Part shown: one piece after another, positions 50,333 through 64,000 of the stretch
Position numbering within the stretch: position 1 is the first letter of the stretch
Layout of the letters: each line of letters begins with the position of its first letter
Source: Shewanella halotolerans
GTDB lineage: Bacteria; Pseudomonadota; Gammaproteobacteria; Enterobacterales; Shewanellaceae
Length of the DNA stretch: 64,000 nt
Assembly (NCBI RefSeq): GCF_019457535.1
Contig: NZ_CP080417.1
Coordinates: 4,588,001-4,652,000, forward strand
Direction of reading: 5' to 3'
Notes under the pieces: model-generated
Databases searched by the model: none
Seen by the model: only the letters and a program-made list of their open reading frames with translations
Told to the model about the DNA's origin: nothing
Position numbers and translations under genes: made by a program

Positions 50333-51697
50333 TTATTTCTTCTGCTTCACCGGACGGGTCCAGCCAGTCAGATGACGCTGTTTCACTCGGGTGATCACTA
50401 GCTCATCGGCCGCCACATCACGGGTAATGGTTGAGCCCGCACCTAATGTGGCCCCCTTACCTATGGTCACAGGCGCGACTAGCTGAGTATCGCTGCCCAC
50501 AAACACGTCGTCTTCGATCACCGTCAGGTGCTTGTTGGCACCGTCATAGTTACAGGTAATGGTACCTGCACCGATATTCACCCCAGCGCCCACCTGAGCA
50601 TCGCCAATATAGGCCAGGTGACCCGCCTTAGAGCCTTCACCCAGTACTGCCTTCTTCATCTCGACGAAGTTGCCGATATGGGCATCGCGCTTGAGCTCGG
50701 CGCCTGGGCGAAGACGGGCAAAGGGACCAGCACTGGCTGCTTCACCCACAATCGCATTTTCGATAATAGAATAAGGTTTAATCTCGGCGTTATCGCCAAT
50801 CTCACAGTCGATGAGGATAGCGCCGGCGCCGATAGTCACGTTATTACCTATGGTCACCTTCCCCTGGAATACCACATTGACATCGATCATCACGTCCATG
50901 CCTACTGAGACTTCACCGCGCACGTCGATACGGGCAGGGTCACGTAAGTTAGCCCCCTCGAGCATTAGTTTCTCGGCGGCGCGAGCCTGATAGGCGCGCT
51001 CCAATTGAGCCAGCTGCACACGATTGTTTGCGCCCTCCACCTCGATGGCAGATGCTGGCTGCGCCGTAGTGATGCTCACGCCATCACGATGGGCCATAGC
51101 GACGATATCGGTAAGATAATATTCGCCCTGGGCATTGTCCGACGACAGCTGACCCAACCAGGCCTTAAGCTGCTTGCCGGGCGCGGCCATGATGCCTGTG
51201 TTGATCTCATTGATCTTAAGTTGTTCCTCGTTGGCATCCTTCTGCTCGACGATCCCCACAACCTTACCGGCCTCACGAACGATGCGACCATAGCCGGTTG
51301 GATCAGGCAGGTTCACAGTAAGAATGGCCAGGCCGTTAGCATCACGTGCCGCCAATAGGGCTTCCAGTGTCGAGGCCTGGATCAGAGGCACATCGCCGTA
51401 GAGGATCAGGACAGTATCATCGTCGCCAATATTGTCATTGGCCTGAGCCACGGCGTGACCCGTACCCAACTGCTCGGCCTGCAATACCCAGTTCAGCGTC
51501 TGCTCACCCAGACGGGCCTTAAGCTTATCGGCGCCATAACCATAGACCAGCTGAATCGTCTCGCTCCCCAGTTGATGCGCGGTATCTATCACATGCTGCA
51601 CCATGCTCTTATGGGCGATGGGATGGAGAACCTTGGGAAGGTCTGAGCGCATGCGAGTCCCTTTGCCTGCGGCCAAAATAACGACGTTCAGTGCCAT
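50333..51697 (-). CDS. glmU: bifunctional N-acetylglucosamine-1-phosphate uridyltransferase/glucosamine-1-phosphate acetyltransferase
   Basis: 454 residues; E. coli GlmU has 456. The N-terminal uridyltransferase domain opens with [15 protein letters not shown]; the C-terminal left-handed beta-helix acetyltransferase domain has repeated hexapeptides (for example [13 protein letters not shown]) and the catalytic His region [18 protein letters not shown]. It makes UDP-GlcNAc for peptidoglycan and LPS, working after GlmS and GlmM. It is separate from glmS here, with a TonB receptor gene in between. Confidence 0.98.
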   Translation of the reverse strand: MALNVVILAAGKGTRMRSDLPKVLHPIAHKSMVQHVIDTAHQLGSETIQLVYGYGADKLKARLGEQTLNWVLQAEQLGTGHAVAQANDNIGDDDTVLILYGDVPLIQASTLEALLAARDANGLAILTVNLPDPTGYGRIVREAGKVVGIVEQKDANEEQLKINEINTGIMAAPGKQLKAWLGQLSSDNAQGEYYLTDIVAMAHRDGVSITTAQPASAIEVEGANNRVQLAQLERAYQARAAEKLMLEGANLRDPARIDVRGEVSVGMDVMIDVNVVFQGKVTIGNNVTIGAGAILIDCEIGDNAEIKPYSIIENAIVGEAASAGPFARLRPGAELKRDAHIGNFVEMKKAVLGEGSKAGHLAYIGDAQVGAGVNIGAGTITCNYDGANKHLTVIEDDVFVGSDTQLVAPVTIGKGATLGAGSTITRDVAADELVITRVKQRHLTGWTRPVKQKK

Positions 51698-51807
51698 GGA
51701 AATATCCTTGAATTATTACTGCTGATACAGAAGAAAATGCAAATTAAGTGGGCCGATTTTAATAGATTGCGCCGTCAAAAGCGACACGCGGCGCACCTTT
51801 AAAGCCG

Positions 51808-52161
51808 TTAGAAATTGATCACCTTGTCCGACTGCAGCAACCAGAGGGCGAGATCGTCCATGGTGGCCTTCACACATCCCTCGATAACACTCAGCTCATT
51901 AAGCCCGCGAGCCTGCACGCAGGAGGTGCAATACTTCACCTCGGCACCCTGGGCCAGAATAATCTCCAGCATCTGTTGTAGGTTATAGCCCTCACCCGGT
52001 GTTTGCCTAGGTAACACGCCCGTCACGGCATCGGACAAGAGAAACAGCTTAACCTTAGGTGTGGAAGTCTGTTCGTTGAGCTGTATCGCCAGACGTAGGG
52101 CGTTAAAGAGTTTCTCAGATCCATAAGGCGCATCGTTAACGACGATTAAGACTTTTTGCAT
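51808..52161 (-). CDS. DsrE-family protein
   Basis: 117 residues, one DsrE/F-like domain: the beta strand start KVLIVVNDAPYGSEK, then LLSDAV, and the conserved ALEMILAQGAEVKYC-like region (QMLEIILAQGAEVKYC). The Cys residues in KYCTSCVQARG suit a sulfur or thiol role. No tusBCD partners are nearby, so it is a stand-alone member of uncertain role. Confidence 0.85.
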   Translation of the reverse strand: MQKVLIVVNDAPYGSEKLFNALRLAIQLNEQTSTPKVKLFLLSDAVTGVLPRQTPGEGYNLQQMLEIILAQGAEVKYCTSCVQARGLNELSVIEGCVKATMDDLALWLLQSDKVINF

Positions 52162-52275
52162 GGAATATCCCTCATTGAAAACAAGGGCATCAGCCTATCA
52201 CCGCCTTGAGGTCGAAACGTCTGACTCGATCACGTAAAGGGAGTAGAAAAATAGTTCCGGGGTGGGAAGTAGATA

Positions 52276-52311
52276 CAAAAAAGGCGGTCACCCGAGGGCA
52301 CCGCCTTTTAT
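52276..52311 (-). terminator. terminator of the ATP synthase operon
   Basis: AAGGCGGT (52281-52288) and ACCGCCTT (52300-52307) pair around an 11-base loop. An A6 run gives the U tract on the minus strand, 16 bases after the atpC stop. Confidence 0.88.
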
Positions 52312-52326
52312 CATCAAACAATAACC

Positions 52327-52755
52327 TTATCTGGCAATGTTCTTCTTGATGGTCTCTACAACGCGCAATTGAGCGATAGCCTGAGCTAATTCAATCGCTG
52401 CAGCGGCATAGTTAAAGTCTGCGCCAGCATTAGCCATGTGGGCTTCTGCGCGACGCTTGGCTTCTACGGCTGCCTGCTCATCAATCTCTTCGGCACGCAA
52501 TACTACGTCAGCCAATACTGATACTGAGAAAGGTTGTACTTCCAGGATACCACCCGAAAGATAGAAGACTTCCTCTTTACCATCTTGTTTGACGATGCGC
52601 GCCATGCCAGGTTTGATATGCGTAAGCAGAGGGGCGTGACCCGGCATAACGCCTAAATCACCCTCAGCACCTGAGACTTGTAGGTGTGCTACCAGACCCG
52701 AAAAGATGCTGCTTTCTGCGCTTACAATATCAAGTTGTACTGTCATGGCTGCCAT
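52327..52755 (-). CDS. atpC: ATP synthase F1 subunit epsilon
   Basis: 142 residues. Central-stalk subunit that couples to the c-ring and inhibits ATP hydrolysis. [17 protein letters not shown] and [23 protein letters not shown] form the beta sandwich, and the C-terminal two helices are complete. AAGGAG five bases before the ATG at 52755 supports that start; E. coli-like proteins start a few residues later (MTVQ). Last gene of the operon. Confidence 0.98.
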   Translation of the reverse strand: MAAMTVQLDIVSAESSIFSGLVAHLQVSGAEGDLGVMPGHAPLLTHIKPGMARIVKQDGKEEVFYLSGGILEVQPFSVSVLADVVLRAEEIDEQAAVEAKRRAEAHMANAGADFNYAAAAIELAQAIAQLRVVETIKKNIAR

Positions 52756-52788
52756 CCGTTCTCCTTAAAATATCAAGCTAACGCCTGA

Positions 52789-55061
<2,273 letters not shown>

Positions 55062-55110
55062 CTTTACTCTCCAATCTGGACCTGAGGTGCCTTAAGACAC
55101 CTCCGTGTCT

Positions 55111-56652
55111 TTACCAGGTTTGGGTTTCTACGAACTTGTCGAGGCCAGCCTTCAAACCACCTTCGATGTCGGCATTGTAGTCGCCAGTCTCGTTGATAGT
55201 CTTCATTAGGTCAGCATGCTCGCTGTTCATGTAAGAGAGCAAAGAAGCTTCGAAATCACCGATCTTGTTCAGCTCAACACCTTTTAGGTAACCTTTTTCA
55301 GCTGCGAAAATAGACACAGACTGGTCGGCTACGCTCATTGGCGCGTATTGCTTCTGCTTCATGAGTTCGGTAACACGCTCACCATGCTCAAGCTGAGCAC
55401 GAGTTGCATCGTCAAGGTCAGATGCAAACTGAGAGAACGCTGCAAGCTCTCGATACTGTGCAAGTGCAGTACGGATACCGCCAGACAGTTTCTTGATGAT
55501 CTTAGTCTGAGCCGCACCACCAACACGAGAAACCGAAATACCTGGGTTAACCGCAGGACGTAGGCCTGAGTTAAATAGGTCAGTTTCAAGGAAGATCTGA
55601 CCATCGGTAATCGAAATTACGTTGGTCGGTACGAATGCAGATACGTCACCCGCTTGAGTTTCAATAATAGGCAGTGCAGTCAAAGAACCGGTTTGGCCCT
55701 TAACTTCGCCATTAGTGAACTTCTCAACGTACTCAGCGTTAACGCGTGAAGCACGTTCTAGTAGACGAGAGTGAAGATAGAAAACATCACCTGGGTATGC
55801 TTCACGTCCTGGTGGACGCTTCAGTAGCAATGAGATCTGACGGTAAGCAACAGCTTGCTTAGAAAGATCATCATATACGATCAGTGCATCTTCACCACGG
55901 TCACGGAAGTATTCACCCATTGAACAACCTGAGTACGGAGCCAGGTATTGCAGCGCCGCAGCTTCAGAAGCTGTAGCCACAACAACCACTGTATTAGCCA
56001 GTGCGCCGTGTTCTTCAAGTTTGCGTACCACGTTAGCAATGGTAGAAGCCTTTTGGCCTACTGCTACGTATACACACTTAATGCCTGAATCTTTTTGGTT
56101 GATGATGGCATCGATCGCCAGTGCTGTCTTACCAGTCTGACGGTCACCGATGACCAGCTCACGCTGACCACGACCGATTGGGATCATAGAGTCAACGGCT
56201 TTATAACCAGTCTGTACTGGCTGATCAACCGACTTACGTTCAATAACGCCTGGTGCGATCACTTCAACAGGAGAGAAACCATCGTTGTCGATAGGTCCTT
56301 TACCGTCGATTGGTTGGCCCAGAGTGTTAACTACGCGGCCAAGTAGACCACGGCCAACAGGCACTTCCAAGATACGACCAGTTGTCTTAACTTTTTGGCC
56401 TTCTGCCAGATCGGCATAAGGACCCATAACTACGGCACCGACAGAATCACGTTCTAAGTTCAACGCGATCGCATAACGGTTACCAGGCAGTTCGATCATC
56501 TCACCTTGCATTACATCGGCAAGGCCGTGAACGCGAATAATGCCGTCGCTCACTGCAACGATAGTACCTTCGTTGCGAGCTTCACTAACGACTTCGAACT
56601 GCTCGATCCGCTGTTTAATCAGATCGCTGATTTCAGTGGAATTCAGTTGCAT
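55111..56652 (-). CDS. atpA: ATP synthase F1 subunit alpha
   Basis: 513 residues from the ATG at 56652, the same length as E. coli AtpA and with GGGAG seven bases upstream; a TTG at 56658 only adds two residues. The P-loop GDRQTGKT falls at 169-176, as in E. coli. Non-catalytic nucleotide-binding subunit alternating with beta. The start is 14 bases after atpH. Confidence 0.99.
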   Translation of the reverse strand: MQLNSTEISDLIKQRIEQFEVVSEARNEGTIVAVSDGIIRVHGLADVMQGEMIELPGNRYAIALNLERDSVGAVVMGPYADLAEGQKVKTTGRILEVPVGRGLLGRVVNTLGQPIDGKGPIDNDGFSPVEVIAPGVIERKSVDQPVQTGYKAVDSMIPIGRGQRELVIGDRQTGKTALAIDAIINQKDSGIKCVYVAVGQKASTIANVVRKLEEHGALANTVVVVATASEAAALQYLAPYSGCSMGEYFRDRGEDALIVYDDLSKQAVAYRQISLLLKRPPGREAYPGDVFYLHSRLLERASRVNAEYVEKFTNGEVKGQTGSLTALPIIETQAGDVSAFVPTNVISITDGQIFLETDLFNSGLRPAVNPGISVSRVGGAAQTKIIKKLSGGIRTALAQYRELAAFSQFASDLDDATRAQLEHGERVTELMKQKQYAPMSVADQSVSIFAAEKGYLKGVELNKIGDFEASLLSYMNSEHADLMKTINETGDYNADIEGGLKAGLDKFVETQTW

Positions 56653-56666
56653 GCTCAAACTCCCAA

Positions 56667-57200
56667 TTACGACTGCAGCTTTTCAGACAGGCGGTTTAGT
56701 TTACCGCTGACCGAGCCATCTATGACCAAGTCACCTGCCGTGATGATTACACCAGCCACCAGGCTGGCATCTACGCTGCAATTCAGCTTAACTTTGCGTG
56801 TGAGACGTTTTTCTAGAGAAGCACTAATTTGTTGCTGTTGCTCTGCGCTAAGCTCAGTGGCAGAAACAACAGATGCTTCAACCTCTTTCGCCCACTCGTT
56901 GCTGAACTCATGAAAGAGTTCATATACAGCAGGAAGTACTTCTAAACGACCGTTTTCAGCCATTACCTTTATCAGATTTTGACCTTGCTCATTGATCTGC
57001 TCACCACACACCTTAATAAAAAGGTCGGCAAGCTGGCTGCTCGAAAGCGCACCAGACAGCAGCGGCTTCATCGTCTCGTTTTCACTGACTTGAGCGGCAA
57101 AGCTAAGCATTTCAGCCCAGCTTTCTACTGCATTTTTCTCAATAGCAAAGTCAAATGCTGCCTTTGCGTAAGGACGAGCGATGGTGCTTAATTCAGCCAT
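56667..57200 (-). CDS. atpH: ATP synthase F1 subunit delta
   Basis: 177 residues, the length of E. coli AtpH. It joins the peripheral stalk to the top of F1. The N-terminal [14 protein letters not shown] and the C-terminal [25 protein letters not shown] are the family's conserved ends. It lies between atpF and atpA. Confidence 0.98.
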   Translation of the reverse strand: MAELSTIARPYAKAAFDFAIEKNAVESWAEMLSFAAQVSENETMKPLLSGALSSSQLADLFIKVCGEQINEQGQNLIKVMAENGRLEVLPAVYELFHEFSNEWAKEVEASVVSATELSAEQQQQISASLEKRLTRKVKLNCSVDASLVAGVIITAGDLVIDGSVSGKLNRLSEKLQS

Positions 57201-57214
57201 AACTCACTCCCTAA

Positions 57215-57685
57215 TCAAATTTCAGCAACAAGTTTGTTAACTATGTCACTGTGGGCGGCTTCATCAATCGAACGCTCAAGGATCTTCTCTGCACCGGCGA
57301 TAGCCAGAGCAGCGACTTGCTTACGCAGGTCTTCTTTCACGCGATTACGTTCAGCTTCAATTTCTGCTTTACCCTGAGCGATAATTTTCGCACGCTCAGC
57401 GTCTGCTTCGGCTTTGGCCTCATCGACAATCTGAGCTTTACGCTTGTTAGCTTGCTCAATGATTTCGTTAGCAGTTGCCTTAGCTTCTTTTAGTTGGTCG
57501 GTGGCTTTCGCCTGTGCCAACTCTAGGTCTTTTACAGCACGATCAGCATCAGCTAGACCGTCGGCGATCCTTTTTTGGCGCTCTTCGATGGCATTCATCA
57601 AAGGAGGCCAAACAAACTTCATGCAGAACCACACGAAGATAATAAAGGCAACCGTCTGACCGATTAGGGTAGCGTTGATATTCAC
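57215..57685 (-). CDS. atpF: ATP synthase Fo subunit b
   Basis: 156 residues, as E. coli AtpF. Peripheral stalk: one N-terminal transmembrane helix (about 5-25) then a long charged coiled coil. [30 protein letters not shown] is the conserved membrane anchor. 14 bases separate it from atpH. Confidence 0.98.
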   Translation of the reverse strand: MNINATLIGQTVAFIIFVWFCMKFVWPPLMNAIEERQKRIADGLADADRAVKDLELAQAKATDQLKEAKATANEIIEQANKRKAQIVDEAKAEADAERAKIIAQGKAEIEAERNRVKEDLRKQVAALAIAGAEKILERSIDEAAHSDIVNKLVAEI

Positions 57686-57722
57686 AACAGCCTCCTATTT
57701 AGATTAAAGACAGAAGCGTTGA

Positions 57723-57998
<276 letters not shown>

Positions 57999-58044
57999 TT
58001 AGTTAGTTTGTGATTTAGCTTAAAAAAAATTTCTTCAGCAACCC

Positions 58045-58842
<798 letters not shown>

Positions 58843-58851
58843 TCATCCCAC

Positions 58852-59235
58852 TTAACTTTGCTTGAAGTATAAAGGAGCTGTCCAATGCACTATTAACGCC
58901 GAGATATAACAAACAAAAAGCGGCATAAAGACCACTTGAAGATTGATAAATACCAGCGAGAACATTGCTATGGTTAACAGCAACTTTACCGCTTCCCCCC
59001 AGTAAAAAGTTTTCATTACTTTTCCTGCTGAACTTGCTCCCGTATGGGAAAAAGCGAGGGTCGCGAATACAAAATTAGGGAGTACAGCAATGGCACCACC
59101 TGCTAACGCAGACAGTCCGTACTGTGCTCCCCACACGGCGAAAAAGACAATCGAAACACCCCCAGCCACCGCCGCCTGCATCAACACCAATTTATAGGCA
59201 GACCACCGGCCACGACGTGCTAAAACCTTGCTCAA
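58852..59235 (-). CDS. atpI: ATP synthase subunit I
   Basis: 127 residues with four hydrophobic helices and the basic start MSKVLARRGRWSAYKLVLMQAAVAGG. AtpI helps c-ring assembly and is not part of the enzyme. First gene of the operon; the 225 bases before it, between it and parB, should hold the operon promoter. Confidence 0.95.
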   Translation of the reverse strand: MSKVLARRGRWSAYKLVLMQAAVAGGVSIVFFAVWGAQYGLSALAGGAIAVLPNFVFATLAFSHTGASSAGKVMKTFYWGEAVKLLLTIAMFSLVFINLQVVFMPLFVCYISALIVHWTAPLYFKQS

Positions 59236-59460
59236 TTCATCTTCTCCGCATTCTTACTTTTTGTTCCTATGACCGGACGACAAATTATCAGGCCATCTTA
59301 GAGGTACAAAAAGCTTGCGAAAGTATACCTTTTCGCACATTCAAAGCAAGTTTAAGGTAAGTAAAAATGGGGACTTTTAACGTGATCTACGCCAAAAGTC
59401 TAAAAGTGAAAGATTAACAGATGTCACAAAGTTACATAATATTACGTTAACTTGGGCTAA

Positions 59461-60339
59461 TTAACGAATTTTCTCAATAATACCATCCAATTCAGCCAAA
59501 TTTTGATAGTTAATTACCATTTTGCCCTTGCCTTTTTTGTTATGGCTAATGGAAACTTTTGCCCCTAATTTTTCAATTAATTGGCTCTCTAGACGGGCGA
59601 CATCCTGATCTTTTGCGGGTTTATCGACAATTTCAGGTGGATTTAAGGTTTTATTCACTAATCGTTCAGTTTCACGAACAGTTAGTTCTTTGGCAATCAC
59701 GGTTCTGGCGAGGTTAGTTTGCTCATCACCAGGCAGCGCGAGCAGGGCACGGGCATGGCCCATATCGATATCGCCATATTCCAGCATACGCTTTACAGGC
59801 TCTTCTAAACCATTCAAACGTAGAAGGTTTGATACAGTCGTGCGCGACTTACCCACGGCATCGGCCGTCTGTTGATGGGTTAGATCGAACTCCTTGATCA
59901 GGCGCTCCAGCGCGATAGCCTCTTCCATAGCGTTGAGATCTTCACGTTGAATATTCTCGATTAAGGCTATAACACCGGCCGCCTCATCCGGTACCTGCTT
60001 GACGATACAGGGCACCTTGTCGAGTTTAGCCAGTTGCGATGCGCGCCAGCGGCGTTCACCGGCGATGATCTCGTATCCTTTGTCCAACACCTTACGCACC
60101 ACGATAGGCTGAATGATCCCCTGGGTCTTGATCGACTCAGCGAGCTCCTCCAGCGCCTCGGGCGACATATCCTTGCGGGGCTGATACTTGCCTGGCTGCA
60201 GCAGATCCAGGGCTATCATCTTGAGCTCTTCGTTGTTATTCGGCTCGGCCTCTTGAGTCGGGGCCTGTCTTGCCGCCGCATGGCTAGTGCTTAACAGTGC
60301 GTCTAATCCTTTGCCTAGACCACGTTTTTTGGGTGTCAT
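59461..60339 (-). CDS. parB: chromosome-partitioning protein ParB
   Basis: 292 residues. The N-terminal KRGLGKGLDALLS is the ParA-interacting end; the central GERRWRASQLAKLDKVPCIV with NIQREDLNAMEEA and the HTH (HQQTADAVGKSRTTVSNLLRLNGL) bind parS and CTP; the C-terminal part dimerises. With ParA it segregates the origin region. I found no parS palindrome (TGTTTCACGTGAAACA) in the window. It follows parA by 10 bases. Confidence 0.97.
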   Translation of the reverse strand: MTPKKRGLGKGLDALLSTSHAAARQAPTQEAEPNNNEELKMIALDLLQPGKYQPRKDMSPEALEELAESIKTQGIIQPIVVRKVLDKGYEIIAGERRWRASQLAKLDKVPCIVKQVPDEAAGVIALIENIQREDLNAMEEAIALERLIKEFDLTHQQTADAVGKSRTTVSNLLRLNGLEEPVKRMLEYGDIDMGHARALLALPGDEQTNLARTVIAKELTVRETERLVNKTLNPPEIVDKPAKDQDVARLESQLIEKLGAKVSISHNKKGKGKMVINYQNLAELDGIIEKIR

Positions 60340-60349
60340 CTGTTTTTCC

Positions 60350-61138
60350 TTAAGCTTGCTCTAACTGAGAATGCTGCTCAGCTCGTCGAATGATCTCGCC
60401 AGCTAACGCCAGGTAAGCCTTGGCGCCAGCACTGGACTTATCGTAATACATGGCGGGGGCACCAAAACTTGGCGCCTCGGCGAGTCTCACGTTACGCGGG
60501 ATCACTGTGCGATAAACCTTATCGCCAAAATGCTGCTTTAATTGATCCGACACGTCGTTAGCGAGTCGGTTGCGGGGATCGTACATGGTGCGCAGGATCC
60601 CTTCGATGGAAAGCCCAGGGTTCACCATGGCCGCAAGCTTACTGATGGTGTCCATCAGGGCGGTCAAACCTTCCAAGGCATAATATTCACACTGCATCGG
60701 CACCAAGACCGAATCGGCGGCCGACATGGCGTTAACCGTCAGCATGTTCAGCGAAGGCGGGCAATCGATGAAGATAAAATCATAGTAATCTTTGACAGGT
60801 GCCAGGGCGTTACGCAGGCGGATCTCCCGGGCGAAGAACTCCATCAGCTTGATCTCCGCCGCCGTCACGTCACCATTGCCGGCGATCAGATCGTATTTTC
60901 CGGCGGTGTCGCGATAAACCACCTCTTCGACCGACTTTTCTTCGACCAAGAGTTCATAGGCGGTATTTTCGACGCTGTACTTGTCGACACCGCTCCCCAT
61001 AGTCGCATTACCTTGAGGATCGAGATCGATAAGCAACACTTTTCGCTTGGTGGCCGCCAGAGAAGCCGCTAAGTTCACACAAGTCGTTGTTTTTCCGACG
61101 CCACCTTTCTGGTTAGCCACGGCTATCACTTTACCCAC
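60350..61138 (-). CDS. parA: chromosome-partitioning ATPase ParA (Soj)
   Basis: 262 residues. Deviant Walker A KGGVGKTT at 11-18, then LIDLDPQGNAT and FIDCPPSLNMLT. No N-terminal DNA-binding extension, as in chromosomal Soj. It works with ParB. 96 bases lie between it and rsmG upstream. Confidence 0.97.
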   Translation of the reverse strand: MGKVIAVANQKGGVGKTTTCVNLAASLAATKRKVLLIDLDPQGNATMGSGVDKYSVENTAYELLVEEKSVEEVVYRDTAGKYDLIAGNGDVTAAEIKLMEFFAREIRLRNALAPVKDYYDFIFIDCPPSLNMLTVNAMSAADSVLVPMQCEYYALEGLTALMDTISKLAAMVNPGLSIEGILRTMYDPRNRLANDVSDQLKQHFGDKVYRTVIPRNVRLAEAPSFGAPAMYYDKSSAGAKAYLALAGEIIRRAEQHSQLEQA

Positions 61139-61234
61139 AATATCATCCTGTCTATCACGTTGGTCGATTCGATAGTAAAACGCCCTATCAAATTGCTTGA
61201 ACTGGTTAAATAATGCAACTCTTAACCCAGGGGA

Positions 61235-61858
61235 CTAAGCCGCTTTGACCACCCGTAGCAGGTGGCGCTGTTCGTCGAGACGAGGCACCTTAAGCTCGAA
61301 GACGTCGGTCAGGGTAAATCCTTCGGGCATGTTCGCCATCTCTTCATCGCTCAACTGTCCCTTCAAGGCATAAAAACAGCCTGTGGGCTTTGGCAGATGG
61401 TGGCACCATTGCAACATGTCCTGAATCGACGCGAAGGCGCGGCTGAGCACACCATCAAACTTCTCTTCGGGTTGATAGGCTTCGACCCGGCTCTCGACCG
61501 AACTAATATTACCTATCGCCAGCTCAAATTGAACCTGTTTTTGAAAACGAATCCGCTTGCCCAAACTATCAAGCAGCACAAACTCTTTGTCTGGATTCAT
61601 GATCGCCAGGGGGATCCCCGGAAGACCAGGCCCCGTACCCACATCAATGAAACGTTCACCCACCAAGTGAGGGCTGGCTGCCAGGCTGTCCATGATATGA
61701 CGGATCAACATCTGCTCGGGATCCCGTACGGATGTTAGGTTATAGGCCTTGTTCCACTTGGCAAGCATGGCAACAAAATCAAGCAGTTGCTGCTTCTGCT
61801 TCGGAGTAGCCGTCATCTGCATGTCGGCAAGGTAGCTGTCTAATTGGGCTGCTAACAC
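61235..61858 (-). CDS. rsmG: 16S rRNA (guanine527-N7)-methyltransferase
   Basis: 207 residues from the GTG at 61858, which has GAGG seven bases upstream and gives the E. coli length; a frame extension to 61942 adds 28 unlikely residues. It methylates G527 of 16S rRNA; loss gives low-level streptomycin resistance. The SAM motif [17 protein letters not shown] and [18 protein letters not shown] are diagnostic. Confidence 0.96.
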   Translation of the reverse strand: MLAAQLDSYLADMQMTATPKQKQQLLDFVAMLAKWNKAYNLTSVRDPEQMLIRHIMDSLAASPHLVGERFIDVGTGPGLPGIPLAIMNPDKEFVLLDSLGKRIRFQKQVQFELAIGNISSVESRVEAYQPEEKFDGVLSRAFASIQDMLQWCHHLPKPTGCFYALKGQLSDEEMANMPEGFTLTDVFELKVPRLDEQRHLLRVVKAA

Positions 61859-61960
61859 AGGAGTATCCTCGATAAACAATGGGATATTATGAAGCCGAGT
61901 CGCAGGGATGGGAAGTGTTTGACCTCCCATCCCGGTCATCAAAATAGATTTTTTGCTGGT

Positions 61961-63850
61961 TTAGGCGCTCTTTCTGAGCAAGCCACGCTTCTTCAGATGA
62001 ACGAGTAGAATAGAGATTGCCGCCGGGGTGATCCCCGAGATACGCGAAGCCTGACCAACGGTATCCGGCTTGTGATCGTTAAGCTTGGCGATCACCTCGT
62101 TAGAGAGACCTGGTACCTCTTGATAGTCAAGATCCTGTGGCAGACCAGTCTTTTCATGGCGAATCGCCTTGTCGATCTCATCTTGCTGACGCTGGATATA
62201 ACCCGAGTATTTCACCTGGATCTGCACCTGCTCGGCGGCGCGTTGATCTTCGATAGCAGGACCAAATCCCTCAACGCTCATCAGCTTAGGGTAATCCAAC
62301 TCGGGTCTGCGCAGCAGCTCCTCGAAGGTGGCTTCACGGGTGATAGGCGTCTTGAGATGCGGATTAAGGGCATCGACCAGCGGCGAGTTAGGGTGGATCC
62401 ATTGACTACGTAGACGCTGTAATTCGAGCTCGATCGCCTCGCGCTTGGCATTGAACTTAGCCCAGCGATCATCATCCACCAGACCCAATTCGCGGCCTTT
62501 TTCGGTGAGACGCAGATCGGCATTGTCTTCACGCAGCAACAGACGGTATTCGGCGCGACTGGTGAACATGCGGTAGGGTTCTTTGGTGCCCAGGGTCGAC
62601 AGATCGTCAACCAAGACGCCGAGATAAGCCTCGTCACGACGCGGACACCAGGCTTCTTTGCCCTGTACCTGCAATGAGGCGTTCATGCCAGCCAACAGGC
62701 CTTGGGCGCCGGCCTCTTCGTAACCTGTGGTACCGTTGATTTGCCCCGCGAAGAACAAACCGGAAATCGCTTTGGTTTCTAGAGAGTTTTTCAGATCTCT
62801 CGGATCGAAATAATCATATTCGATGGCATAACCCGGACGGATGATCTCGGCGTTTTCCATCCCTTGAATCGAACGCACCAGGTTCAGCTGCACATCGAAA
62901 GGCAGGCTGGTGGAGATCCCGTTAGGGTAGATCTCGTTGGTGTTCAAGCCTTCAGGCTCGATAAAGATCTGATGCGAACTCTTATCGGCGAAACGATTAA
63001 TCTTATCTTCGATTGAAGGACAGTAACGCGGACCTATACCTTCGATAACCCCTGAATACATGGGGCTTCTGTCCAACCCGCCACGAATGATGTCGTGGGT
63101 ACGCTCATTGGTGTGGGTAATAAAACAGGAGATCTGCTTAGGATGATCTTTGACGTCACCGATAAAAGACATCACAGGTAAAGGATCGTCACCTTTCTGC
63201 TCAGTCATGAGATCGAAGTTAATGGTGTTGGCATCGATACGCGGTGGCGTACCGGTCTTCAGGCGACCAACACGAATCGGTAATTCACGTAAGCGATCGG
63301 CAAGGGAGATCGATGGCGGATCGCCGGCACGACCACCGCTGTAATTTTCCAGACCTATATGGATCTTACCGCTTAAGAAGGTTCCCGCCGTCAGCACGAT
63401 TGCAGGCGCCTCGAAGGCCAATCCCATTTGGGTTACAACCCCGATAACACGATCATTCTCGACGATGAGATCGTCTACCGCTTGTTGGAACAGGCGTAAA
63501 TTAGGTTGGTTTTGCAGGATCTGTTGGATTTTGGCGCGATAGAGGGCGCGATCCGCCTGTGCACGAGTTGCACGTACTGCTGGGCCTTTACTGGAATTTA
63601 AGGTACGAAACTGAATACCGGCGTGATCGGTTGCAACAGCCATGGCGCCACCCAGGGAATCGATCTCCTTAACAAGGTGACCCTTACCAATACCACCAAT
63701 TGCCGGGTTACAGGACATCTGGCCTAAGGTATCGATATTATGGGTTAACAATAATGTCTTGGATCCCATCCTAGCAGATGCTAAAGCTGCTTCGGTTCCT
63801 GCATGACCACCGCCAACAACAATTACATCAAACCGCTCATGAAAATGCAT
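61961..63850 (-). CDS. mnmG: tRNA uridine-34 5-carboxymethylaminomethyl modification enzyme
   Basis: 629 residues, as E. coli MnmG (GidA). With MnmE it modifies wobble U34 of tRNAs. The FAD motif GGGHAG is at 13-18, GRAGDPPS and [16 protein letters not shown] are family blocks, and the C-terminal domain binds MnmE. It is the last gene before the probable origin. Rightmost complete gene. Confidence 0.98.
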   Translation of the reverse strand: MHFHERFDVIVVGGGHAGTEAALASARMGSKTLLLTHNIDTLGQMSCNPAIGGIGKGHLVKEIDSLGGAMAVATDHAGIQFRTLNSSKGPAVRATRAQADRALYRAKIQQILQNQPNLRLFQQAVDDLIVENDRVIGVVTQMGLAFEAPAIVLTAGTFLSGKIHIGLENYSGGRAGDPPSISLADRLRELPIRVGRLKTGTPPRIDANTINFDLMTEQKGDDPLPVMSFIGDVKDHPKQISCFITHTNERTHDIIRGGLDRSPMYSGVIEGIGPRYCPSIEDKINRFADKSSHQIFIEPEGLNTNEIYPNGISTSLPFDVQLNLVRSIQGMENAEIIRPGYAIEYDYFDPRDLKNSLETKAISGLFFAGQINGTTGYEEAGAQGLLAGMNASLQVQGKEAWCPRRDEAYLGVLVDDLSTLGTKEPYRMFTSRAEYRLLLREDNADLRLTEKGRELGLVDDDRWAKFNAKREAIELELQRLRSQWIHPNSPLVDALNPHLKTPITREATFEELLRRPELDYPKLMSVEGFGPAIEDQRAAEQVQIQVKYSGYIQRQQDEIDKAIRHEKTGLPQDLDYQEVPGLSNEVIAKLNDHKPDTVGQASRISGITPAAISILLVHLKKRGLLRKSA

Positions 63851-64000
63851 CAGATTACCTTAAAACCTATATCGAAAATAAAAATGATATTGCCCACAGA
63901 TCGGACAGAGTTACTCGATGAGTAGCCGAGTATTTTAGCATCTGGAAAGCCATAGGTGAAAGATCAATTTAGGCCTTTCGATCGCCAAAGGATCTCGCTT
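63851..64000. other. start of the mnmG-oriC intergenic region
   Basis: 150 bases without a gene, truncated by the window. Four GATC sites occur within 63899-63996, unusually dense, as at the left end of enterobacterial and Shewanella oriC. No perfect TTATCCACA box is seen here. The origin itself probably lies just outside. Confidence 0.55.

Noticed and set aside
59461..61138. parS sites near parA/parB
   Set aside because: I looked for TGTTTCACGTGAAACA or close variants on both strands and saw none in this part; they may lie outside the window.

Overview
The window is a gammaproteobacterial chromosome segment that most resembles Shewanella. The evidence is the gene order mnmG-rsmG-parA-parB-atpIBEFHAGDC (the block that sits beside oriC in this group), SecB/GpsA/GpmI/EnvC/CtpA/YibQ synteny, a MenB-type naphthoyl-CoA synthase, NsrR, CcoG, Shewanella-like rRNA sequences and a fairly high GC content. 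A relative of S. loihica is my best guess, but species cannot be fixed from this sequence alone.

Layout. 0-5 kb: the end of an alpha/beta hydrolase gene, a NatAB-like ABC exporter, small membrane and lipoproteins, a GlxA-type AraC regulator and mog. 5-10 kb: a three-gene minus-strand signalling operon (REC-GGDEF response regulator, solute-binding lipoprotein, hybrid histidine kinase with Hpt). 10-14 kb: envelope proteins (two beta-barrels, a glycine-zipper protein). 13.8-18.6 kb: a tripartite-pump operon (membrane fusion lipoprotein, RND pump, then a PACE-family exporter). 18.8-23 kb: a LysR regulator diverging from an outer-membrane protein gene, an MFS transporter and an HI0933 flavoprotein. 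23-31 kb: conserved housekeeping (gpsA, secB, rhodanese; divergent gpmI, envC, ctpA, yibQ; then ykgJ-like/nsrR). 31.3-32.2 kb: no gene, but an array of palindromic hairpin units just beyond the rRNA terminator. 32.2-37.7 kb: one rRNA operon on the minus strand (16S-23S-5S, no tRNA in the spacer) with two promoters. 37.8-42 kb: ccoG, menB, a Fur-box-controlled DUF2061 gene and an outer-membrane barrel. 42-45 kb: a copper module (MerR regulator, CopA ATPase, anchored cupredoxin) with a clear 19-bp-spacer MerR operator. 45-52 kb: glmS, a DeoR regulator, a TonB receptor and glmU. 52-59 kb: the complete F1Fo ATP synthase operon. 59-64 kb: parB, parA, rsmG, mnmG; the right edge carries clustered GATC sites and probably borders oriC.

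From about 42 kb to the right end, and for the rRNA operon, all transcription runs leftward, away from the inferred origin. No prophage, insertion sequence, CRISPR array or tRNA gene was found. The most unusual items are the hairpin array next to the rRNA operon, the kinase/binding-protein/diguanylate-cyclase operon, and an RND pump whose proton-relay residues differ from the AcrB pattern.
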